A stretch of DNA of 64,000 nt from Massilia forsythiae. Lineage in GTDB: Bacteria > Pseudomonadota > Gammaproteobacteria > Burkholderiales > Burkholderiaceae_D. Below the pieces are notes generated by a model that saw only the letters and a list, made by a program, of their open reading frames with translations, had not been told where the DNA came from and did no database searches. The position numbers and the translations under genes are program-made. Below are positions 57,367-64,000 of the stretch, piece by piece. Where the stretch lies: NCBI RefSeq assembly GCF_012849555.1, contig NZ_CP051685.1, positions 3,348,001 through 3,412,000 of the forward strand, read 5' to 3'. How positions within the stretch are numbered: the first letter of the stretch is position 1; each line of letters starts with the position of its first letter.

Positions 57367-58986
57367 ATGGAGCGCACCTTGATCACAGCATCCCCCGATT
57401 CACCCGCCGCGCCGCACGCCACGTCCGCGCGCGTGCCGCCGCGCCTGCAACTGCTCGGCATCTCGAAACGCTATCCGTCGGTGGTGGCCAACGACGGCGT
57501 CGACCTCACCGTGCTGCCCGGCGAGATCCACGCCGTGCTGGGCGAGAACGGCGCCGGCAAGAGCACGCTGATGAAGATCATCTACGGCGTGGTGCAGCCG
57601 GATGCCGGCGAGATCGTGTGGGAAGGCCGGCAGGTGCGCATCGGTTCGCCGTCCGACGCGCGCCGGCTCGGCATCGGCATGGTGTTCCAGCATTTCGCGC
57701 TGTTCGAGACGCTCACCGTGGCCGAGAACATTGCGCTGGCGCTGGACGGTCGCGAGACGCCGGCCAAGCTGGCACCGCGCATCCGTGCCGTGTCCGAACA
57801 GTACGGCCTGCCGCTCGACCCGGACCGGCGCGTGCACAGCATGTCGGTGGGCGAGCGCCAGCGCGTGGAAATCGTGCGCTGCCTGCTGCAGTCGCCGCGC
57901 CTGTTGATCATGGACGAGCCGACCTCGGTGCTGACGCCGGACGCGGTGCAGACGCTGTTCGTGTCGCTGCGCCGGCTGGCGGCCGAGGGCGTCAGCATCC
58001 TGTACATCAGCCACAAGCTCGACGAGATCCAGGCGCTGTGCGGCAAGGCCACGGTGCTGCGCGGCGGGCGCGTGGCCGGCACCGCGCTGCCGCGCGAGGA
58101 AAGCGCGCAATCGCTGGCGGAACTGATGATCGGATCGGACCTGCCCACCTGCACCCTGGCGCCGCGCGCGCCCGGAGAAGCGCGCCTGCAGATCGACGCG
58201 CTCGACCTGGACAGCGGCGACCCGTTCGGCACGCCGCTGCGCGGCATCGGCCTGGAGGTGCGCGCCGGCGAGATCGTCGGCCTGGCCGGCATCTCGGGCA
58301 ACGGCCAGCAAGAGCTGCTCAAGGCGATTTCCGGCGAACTGGCGGCGCCGCGCGCGGACGCGGTGCGCATCATGGGTGCCGACGCCGGACGCCTGGACCC
58401 GGCCGCACGGCGGCGCCTGGGCCTCGGCTTCGTGCCGGAAGAACGGCTGGGCCGCGGCGCCGCGCCGGCCCTGTCGCTGGCCGACAATGCGCTGCTGACC
58501 GGCTACCTGTCCGAGCGCGACGGCATGCTGCGGCGCGGGCTGGTGCGGCGCGGCGCGGTGCGCGCCTTTGCCGACGCCGTGATCGCGCGCTTCAAGGTCA
58601 AGTGCGGCGGCGCCGGCGCGGCGGCGGCCAGCCTGTCGGGCGGCAACCTGCAGAAATTCATCGTCGGGCGCGAGATCCTTTTGTCGCCGCACGTGATGGT
58701 GCTGGCCCAGCCGACCTGGGGCGTCGACATCGGCGCCGCCATGCTGATCCGCCAGGCCATCATCGATTTGCGCGACGCCGGCGTGGCGGTGCTGGTGCTG
58801 TCCGAGGAACTGGACGAGCTGTTCATGATGTGCGACCGCATCGCGGTGCTGGCCAAGGGACGGTTGTCGCCGGCGGTGCCGGTGTCGGCCACCAGCGTCG
58901 ACCGCATCGGGCGCTGGATGGGCGGCGATATCGACACTGCCGCCCACGCCGATGCCGGGCAAGGAGCGCACCATGTCGCGGCTTGA
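57367..58986 (+). CDS. ABC transporter ATP-binding protein, two ATPase domains (BMP-type nucleoside importer)
   Basis: A 539-residue protein with two nucleotide-binding domains, as in the NupO/YufO group. The first has Walker A GENGAGKSTLMKI, signature MSVGERQRVE and Walker B LLIMDEPTSVLTP. The second has Walker A GISGNGQQELLKA (a natural variation in the second domain), signature LSGGNLQKF and VLAQPTWGVDIGAAML. These domains drive import by the two downstream permeases. Start 57367 is chosen; an in-frame ATG at 57340 is also possible. It overlaps the next gene by 14 bp. Confidence 0.93.
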   Translation: MERTLITASPDSPAAPHATSARVPPRLQLLGISKRYPSVVANDGVDLTVLPGEIHAVLGENGAGKSTLMKIIYGVVQPDAGEIVWEGRQVRIGSPSDARRLGIGMVFQHFALFETLTVAENIALALDGRETPAKLAPRIRAVSEQYGLPLDPDRRVHSMSVGERQRVEIVRCLLQSPRLLIMDEPTSVLTPDAVQTLFVSLRRLAAEGVSILYISHKLDEIQALCGKATVLRGGRVAGTALPREESAQSLAELMIGSDLPTCTLAPRAPGEARLQIDALDLDSGDPFGTPLRGIGLEVRAGEIVGLAGISGNGQQELLKAISGELAAPRADAVRIMGADAGRLDPAARRRLGLGFVPEERLGRGAAPALSLADNALLTGYLSERDGMLRRGLVRRGAVRAFADAVIARFKVKCGGAGAAAASLSGGNLQKFIVGREILLSPHVMVLAQPTWGVDIGAAMLIRQAIIDLRDAGVAVLVLSEELDELFMMCDRIAVLAKGRLSPAVPVSATSVDRIGRWMGGDIDTAAHADAGQGAHHVAA

Positions 58987-60079
58987 AGCACGTCCGGCGC
59001 CCTCGCGCGCCATGATGCTGGCCTCGCCGCTGATCGCGGCCGCCGCCATGCTGGTGTCCGGCTCGCTGCTGTTCCTGTTCCTCGGCCAGGAACCGCTGCA
59101 CGCCTTTTACGTCTACTTCGTCAAGCCGGCGACCAGCCTGTACGGCGTAGGCGAGCTGCTGCTCAAGGCCACGCCCCTGATCCTGTGCGGGGTCGGGCTG
59201 GCGCTCGGCTTTCGCGCCAACGTCCACAACATCGGCGCCGACGGCCAGCTGACCATGGGCGCGGTGGCGGCCGGCTGCGTGGCGCTGTACTTCGACGGTG
59301 TGGAAGCGGCGTGGGTGCTGCCGCTGATGCTGCTGGCCGGCGCGCTGGGCGGCATGGCCTGGGCCGCCGTGCCGGCGCTGCTGCGCACCCGTTTCAACAC
59401 CAGCGAGATCCTGGTCAGCCTGATGCTGGTGTACGTGGCCTACCTGTTCCTGGGCTACCTGGTGCACGGGCCGCTGCGCGACCCGGCCGGCTTCAATTTC
59501 CCGCAATCGAAGATGTTCGGCGCCGCCGCCACCCTGCCGCTGCTGGTGGAAGGCCTGCGCGTGAACGCGGCCTTTCCGCTATCCCTGCTGGCCGCCGGCG
59601 GGGCCTGGTTCTTTTGCCGCCATACGTTCGCCGGCTACCGCATGCAGGTCAGCGGCATGGCGCCGGCGGCGGCGTTGTACGCCGGCTTTTCCGAGCCGCG
59701 CAACGTGTGGCTGGCCTTCATGGCCAGCGGCGCGCTGGCCGGCCTGGCCGGGGTCGGTGAAGTCGCCGGCCCGCTCGGCCAGTTGCAGGGCTCGGTGTCG
59801 CCCGGCTACGGCTTCGCCGCCATCATCGTCGCCTACGTCGGCCGGCTGCATCCGCTCGGCGTGGTGCTGGCGGCGCTGTTGATGTCGCTGCTGTACATCG
59901 GCGGCGAGTCGGCCCAGATCGAGCTGCAGCTGCCGTCGGCGATCACCGGGCTGTTCCAGGGCCTGCTGCTGTTCTACCTGCTGGCCGCCGACCTGTTCAT
60001 CCATTACCGCGTCAAGCCGCGCACCCGGCCCGCCGCGCCGGCCGCCCTGTCCACGGAGACCGTCCCGCATGAATCCTGA
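58973..60079 (+). CDS. ABC transporter permease, BMP-type nucleoside importer, subunit 1
   Basis: A 368-residue membrane protein with about nine hydrophobic segments. It has the family signatures GFRANVHNIGADGQLTMGAV, FNTSEILVSLMLVYVAYLFL and GYGFAAIIVAYVGRLHPLGV. The start at 58973 overlaps the ATPase gene and the end overlaps the next permease by 11 bp, the usual tight operon. The C-terminus is Pro/Ala-rich. Confidence 0.93.
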   Translation: MSRLEARPAPSRAMMLASPLIAAAAMLVSGSLLFLFLGQEPLHAFYVYFVKPATSLYGVGELLLKATPLILCGVGLALGFRANVHNIGADGQLTMGAVAAGCVALYFDGVEAAWVLPLMLLAGALGGMAWAAVPALLRTRFNTSEILVSLMLVYVAYLFLGYLVHGPLRDPAGFNFPQSKMFGAAATLPLLVEGLRVNAAFPLSLLAAGGAWFFCRHTFAGYRMQVSGMAPAAALYAGFSEPRNVWLAFMASGALAGLAGVGEVAGPLGQLQGSVSPGYGFAAIIVAYVGRLHPLGVVLAALLMSLLYIGGESAQIELQLPSAITGLFQGLLLFYLLAADLFIHYRVKPRTRPAAPAALSTETVPHES

Positions 60080-60992
60080 TTACCTGATCGCCATCCTGGC
60101 CAGCACCGCCGGCGCCGCCACGCCGCTGGTGCTGGCATCCACCGGCGAACTGGTGGCCGAACGCTCGGGCGTGCTCAACCTCGGGCTGGAAGGCATCATG
60201 CTGGTGGGCGCGGTGGCCGGCTTCGCGGTCACGCTGCACGGCGGCTCGCCGCTGCTCGGCCTGCTGGCGGCGATGGCGGCCGGCATGGCGATGGCGCTGG
60301 TGTTCGCCGTGCTGGTGCTGACGCTGCAGACCAACCAGGTCGCCACCGGGCTGGCGCTGACGTTGTTCGGGCTGGGCCTGTCGGCCTTTCTCGGGCGCGA
60401 CCTGGTTGGCCAGACCGTGGCGCCGCTGCCGCACCTGTCGATCCCGCTGCTGTCGAACCTGCCCTTCGTCGGGCCGCTGCTGTTCCGCTTCGATGCGCTG
60501 GTGTACGTCTCGCTGGCGCTGGTGGCGCTGGTTGGCTGGGTGCTGGCGCGTACCCGCCTCGGCCTGGCGATCCGCGCGGTGGGAGAGGCGCCGCACAGTG
60601 CCCACGCGATCGGCATGCCGGTGCTGAAGCTGCGCTACGCCACGGTGCTGTTCGGCGGCGCGCTGGCGGGCCTGGGCGGCGCCTACCTGTCGCTGGCGCT
60701 GACGCCGATGTGGGTCGAGGGCATGACCGCGGGGCGCGGCTGGATCGCGCTGGCGCAGGTGGTGTTCGCCACCTGGAAGCCGCGCGGACTGCTGCTGGGC
60801 GCCTACCTGTTCGGCGGCGTGACCGTGCTGCAGTTCCACGGCCAGGGGCTGGGCCTGGCGATCCCGTCGGAATTCCTGTCGATGCTGCCCTACCTGGCGA
60901 CCATCGTGGTGCTGGTGGTCATCTGCCGCAATCCGCAGACGATCCTGCTGAACAAGCCGATGTCGCTGGGGCAGAATTTCAAGGCCGATTGA
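60069..60992 (+). CDS. ABC transporter permease, BMP-type nucleoside importer, subunit 2
   Basis: A 307-residue membrane protein with about nine hydrophobic segments. Signatures are GVLNLGLEGIMLVGAVAGFA, QVATGLALTLFGLGLSAFLG, GLAIRAVGEAPHSAHAIGMP and GGALAGLGGAYLSLALTPMW. It pairs with the preceding permease to form the channel. Its 3' end overlaps the convergent cytochrome gene by 14 bp. Confidence 0.94.
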   Translation: MNPDYLIAILASTAGAATPLVLASTGELVAERSGVLNLGLEGIMLVGAVAGFAVTLHGGSPLLGLLAAMAAGMAMALVFAVLVLTLQTNQVATGLALTLFGLGLSAFLGRDLVGQTVAPLPHLSIPLLSNLPFVGPLLFRFDALVYVSLALVALVGWVLARTRLGLAIRAVGEAPHSAHAIGMPVLKLRYATVLFGGALAGLGGAYLSLALTPMWVEGMTAGRGWIALAQVVFATWKPRGLLLGAYLFGGVTVLQFHGQGLGLAIPSEFLSMLPYLATIVVLVVICRNPQTILLNKPMSLGQNFKAD

Positions 60993-62637
60993 GCGCCGCC
61001 GTCTCGGTGCCCGGGTCTGCGGGCGCCGCCGGGCAGGACTCGAACTTCGCCAGCGGCAGCCCGCTCGGCAAGGACGCCGGCACGTGCGCGCAGGCGTGCA
61101 CCGGCAGCGTGCTTTCGTCGAGCAAGCCGGTGCGCACGAACTGCACCAGGTCGGCGATTTCCCGCTCGCTCAGGCGCGGCGGGCGTTGCAGCAGCGGGTC
61201 GATCGTGGCCGCGACCCGCTCGATCGGCGCCATGCGCACGGCGAGGTCGGGCGCGACGCCGGCGCGCCTGGCGTCGTAGCCGCGCAGCGAACCCGCCGGG
61301 TCGAGGTGGTGGCGCACCGCGTCTTCCAGCCGGGTGAAGGCGCCGTTGTGGAAAAACGCCGGCTGTAGCGCCACGTTGCGCAGCGGCGCCGTGCGGAAGC
61401 GGTAGCGGTCGCCGGGCTGGCCGGTGACCTGCTCCAGGCCGTAATCCTCGTCCTCGTCGGGACCGTCGAACAGCTTGTTGCCGGTGCCGACGCCGAATAC
61501 CGGCGCGATCTGCGGCACGCCGATGTTGTGCATTTTAAAATCGCTGAACATCTCGTTGGCCGTGCCGCCCACCGCATGGCAAGCCACGCAGTTGGCCTTG
61601 CCGAAGAACAGCAGCGCGCCGTGTTTTTCCCGGTCGGTCATGGCGGCGGCGTCGCCGCGCGCGTAGCGGTCGAGCGGGGCGTTGGCCCCCTTCAGGATGA
61701 ATTCATATTCGGCGATGGCGCGCGCGAACATGCCGATGTCGATCGGGGCGCCGGCGCGCACGCTGTCGAACACTTCGCCGAACTTGTCGACATAGGCCGG
61801 GATGGCGTTCAGGCGCGCCTCGACGTGCGCCCGGATCGGCCCGTTGCGAAAGCCCCCGGCATCCAGTAGCGGGCAGGTATCTCCCTTGCCGTCGTCGAAC
61901 TGAAAGTAGCGCGGGTCGAGGCCGTCGCGGATGCCGGTGAAGCCGGCTTCCTCGACCAGCTCGGTGATCGGCAAGAAGGCCTGCGCCTGCAGCAGGTGGC
62001 GGATCAGCGGGTCGTTGGGACGGAACTGCGCCGTGCCTTCCGGCTGCGGGAAGCTGAAGCCGAGCGAATTGTCGAACGGGTCGCCGGAGGGCGCGGAAAA
62101 GCGCCCGTTCCACATCAGCTTCGGATAGAAGCCGGCGTTCAGGATGATCGGCGAGCGCCGCATGTTGCGCGGCCCCAGGCGGTTCGGGCCGACCAGGCCG
62201 TTGTTCTGGATGCCGATGGCGATCGATTGCGTGTCGCCGTAGCCGTGGCTGGGCGAATGACAGGCGGCGCAGGAATTGTCGTTGTGCAGGCTGGATACCG
62301 GGTCGAAGAACAGCAGCAGGCCCAGGCCCGCCATCTTGAGGTCCAGCGGCCGGCCGAGGCGCTGTTCGAGTTTCTGTTCGACGGTACCGGTGAAGCCCTG
62401 CTGCGCCAGTGCCGCGCCGAGCTGGTCGTCCAGCGACGCTGCCGGCGGCGCCGATGGCTGTGCGGAAGGCGATGCGGCCTGGCCGGGATGGTCGGAACCG
62501 CCGCAGCCGGCCAGCAGCGCGGCGCACAGCAGCGCGGTACACAGCAGTGCTACGCAGCTATATGCCGCGCTGGTACCGTGCGCGGCCTTGCCGGACGATT
62601 GCGGAAGATGCTGTTGGGCTGCCGATACCTTGCTCAT
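60979..62637 (-). CDS. Di-haem cytochrome c peroxidase/MauG-like lipoprotein
   Basis: A 552-residue exported protein. The N-terminus carries a hydrophobic segment ending in a lipobox (ALLAGCGGSD), so it is probably outer-membrane or periplasm-anchored. Two c-type haem sites are present: NDNSCAACHSPSHG and GKANCVACHAVGG (CxxCH). The FFDPVSSL segment before the first haem and TAPLRNVALQPAFFHNGAF near the end belong to the di-haem peroxidase family, which reduces hydrogen peroxide or modifies quinone cofactors. Start 62637 has AGGAGC upstream. It stands alone. Confidence 0.9.
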   Translation of the reverse strand: MSKVSAAQQHLPQSSGKAAHGTSAAYSCVALLCTALLCAALLAGCGGSDHPGQAASPSAQPSAPPAASLDDQLGAALAQQGFTGTVEQKLEQRLGRPLDLKMAGLGLLLFFDPVSSLHNDNSCAACHSPSHGYGDTQSIAIGIQNNGLVGPNRLGPRNMRRSPIILNAGFYPKLMWNGRFSAPSGDPFDNSLGFSFPQPEGTAQFRPNDPLIRHLLQAQAFLPITELVEEAGFTGIRDGLDPRYFQFDDGKGDTCPLLDAGGFRNGPIRAHVEARLNAIPAYVDKFGEVFDSVRAGAPIDIGMFARAIAEYEFILKGANAPLDRYARGDAAAMTDREKHGALLFFGKANCVACHAVGGTANEMFSDFKMHNIGVPQIAPVFGVGTGNKLFDGPDEDEDYGLEQVTGQPGDRYRFRTAPLRNVALQPAFFHNGAFTRLEDAVRHHLDPAGSLRGYDARRAGVAPDLAVRMAPIERVAATIDPLLQRPPRLSEREIADLVQFVRTGLLDESTLPVHACAHVPASLPSGLPLAKFESCPAAPADPGTETAALNRP

Positions 62638-62778
62638 GGGATGCTCCTGCGGCTGGACATGCGGGATGGATACCCTCCCAGCGTAGCCATCCCGGCCGCG
62701 CACCCTTTGCGCATGCTCATCGATACGTCGTGAAGCGGGCTGGACCGTACCGGTCCGCCCGGCTGCCGTTGCAAGCGC

Positions 62779-64000
62779 CTATTCCGGCGCCGCGCCAGCG
62801 CGCGATGCCATCCAGCCGTGCGCACTCCAGTCGAGCCGGTGCGTCAGGTCCAGCCGCTCCAGGAAACGCGCGTCGTGCGACACCACCATCAACGCCCCGG
62901 TCCAGGACGCCAGCATCGCTTCCAGCGCCTCGATCCCGGCCAGGTCGAGGTGGTTGGTCGGCTCGTCCAGCAGCAGCAGGCGCGGCGTTGGCGTTTGCAG
63001 CACCCCCAGCAGCAGCGCCGCGCGCATGCGCTCGCCGCCGCTGAGTTCTCGCGCCGGGCGCAGGATGCGCGTCGGGCCGAGTCCCGCCAGCGCCAGGACT
63101 TGGCGCAGCCGGCCCTGCGCGGTGCCGGTGGCCGCGGCGCGCAACTGGTCGAGCACGCCGGTGCAGGCGTCCAGCATGCCGAGCTGCTGGTCGAGCAGCA
63201 CGCACGGCAGGCGCCGCACCGTGCCGGACAGGGGCGCGATGTCACCGGCGACGGTACGCAGCAGCGTCGACTTGCCGCAGCCGTTCGGGCCGCAAATCGC
63301 GATGCGCGCCGCGCCGTTCGCGCGCCAGTCGAGCGCCTCGTGCGGACCGAAGCGCGCCACCAGGCCGTCCAGCACCAATGCCGCCTGGCCATCCGGAATC
63401 GCGATGTCCAGCCGAGGAAAGCCGGGTGCCTGCAGCGCGCCGCCCAGCGCGTCGAAGGCGGCGCCGACCGCTTCCTCCAAATCCAGGCGCCGGCGCGCGT
63501 TGCGTTCGGCGCGCGCGCCGTCGGTCTGCTGGGCGCGCTGGGGCAGGGCATTAGAACCTATCTCAGTAGGGAGAGGGAAGTTGATGACGATGCGTGGCAA
63601 GCGCGGGCAAGGCGCGAGGAGGCGCATGGCGAGCCATGCAACGACGAGTAACGCAGCACCCGCTTGTCAAGCGCCTCAGCAACGACCGGTTCCCTGCTGA
63701 GATAGGTTCTTAGCACGATCTTCGGCTGGCCGCCGGCGGCGCGTGCGCGTTCACCGCGCGCATTGCGCCGGGCCGCGCCATCGGCCTGGTCGCGCAGCTG
63801 CGCTTCTCCCTGGCGCCGCTCGACGCGCGCCCGCGCCAGCCGCGCCGCGGCCGCCGCCAGGTCGGCTTCGCGCCGGGCCGCCACCAGCGACCAGCCGCCG
63901 CCGTAACGGCGCAGTCCGCCCGCGTGGACTTCGAGCGTGCGGTCGGCGTGGTCCAGCAATTCGCGGTCGTGGCTGACCAGCAGCAGGCCGCGTCCGGCCT
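62779..64000 (-). pseudogene. ABC-F ATPase gene interrupted by a MITE, 5' end outside the window
   Basis: The gene enters from beyond 64000 with LLLVSHDRELLDHADRTLEV, continues LRRYGGGWSLVAARREADLA and reaches GGQPKIVL, where a 156-bp element begins. After the element the coding resumes as QQTDGARAERNARRRLDLEE, and then the second ATPase domain is complete: Walker A CGPNGCGKSTLLR, signature ARELSGGERM and Walker B RLLLLDEPTNHLDL. ABC-F proteins act on ribosomes or confer antibiotic tolerance. The two parts lie in different frames even after removing the 159 inserted bases, so an extra change has also occurred. The downstream half could start from ATG 63627, within the element. Confidence 0.85.
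63554..63709. mobile_element. 156-bp MITE with 19/20-bp terminal inverted repeats
   Basis: The ends GAACCTATCTCAGTAGGGA (63554) and its complement with one mismatch (right end at 63709) flank a 156-bp element without a transposase. TTA (or TTAG, overlapping the ends) is duplicated on both sides (63551-63553 and 63710-63712). The YTAR/TNA target and ends suggest mobilisation by an IS5-family transposase encoded elsewhere. Confidence 0.8.

Overview
The window is chromosomal DNA of a high-GC betaproteobacterium. The gene order pyrG-kdsA-eno-ftsB, the lone dnaE2, the paired cyanophycin synthetases with their ABC transporter and DUF1854 partner, and the DUF4214 surface protein together suggest an Oxalobacteraceae genome of the Massilia/Duganella/Telluria type. 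This is inferred from gene content and protein sequence only; no rRNA or tRNA gene was seen.

Layout. 1-2.2 kb: 3' end of a large Ig-like/RTX/DUF4214 exported protein, then a decayed PhzF-family gene. 2.7-8.2 kb: SOS-controlled dnaE2, an exported M20 amidohydrolase and a PRC-barrel protein. 8.4-12.7 kb: a chemoreceptor gene split by an in-frame TAG, an M48 protease and a DUF898 membrane protein. 13.0-19.5 kb: core genes pyrG, kdsA, eno and ftsB, an orphan HigA-type antitoxin-like gene and two small exported or anchored unknowns. 19.5-25.6 kb: a divergent AraC regulator/SDR pair, dps, hslO with a gamma-carbonic anhydrase, an alpha/beta hydrolase and a PHP phosphatase. 25.9-30.5 kb: YciO, a site-2 protease homologue lacking its catalytic motif, a methyltransferase, dapA, bamC and an Ala-rich lipoprotein. 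31-40.8 kb: roxA with a partner gene, slyD, mutS with a phosphoesterase-like lipoprotein, and two acyltransferase-3 proteins. 40.9-48.9 kb: cyanophycin locus, with two synthetases on the minus strand divergent from an ABC exporter-type protein and a DUF1854 protein. 48.9-53.3 kb: an AT-rich foreign island with an IS481-type element and a two-gene nuclease + HerA ATPase module, the best candidate here for a phage-defence system. 53.3-61 kb: a nucleoside/purine salvage locus (deaminase, BMP-type binding protein, Tsx-like porin, GntR regulator, double ATPase and two permeases). 61-64 kb: a di-haem peroxidase-like lipoprotein and an ABC-F ATPase gene broken by a 156-bp MITE.

Two non-coding themes run through the window. 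A paired, inverted 28-bp palindromic REP-like sequence occurs seven times, always between genes, and several arms carry compensatory stem changes. A second small family (GTAGGGTGGAC-type) occurs in a few gaps. Several genes are broken or degenerate (PhzF remnant, split chemoreceptor, site-2 protease without its catalytic residues, ABC-F with MITE).

Coordinates and translations were read directly. Family names rest on recognised motifs and remembered family sequences, not on database searches.
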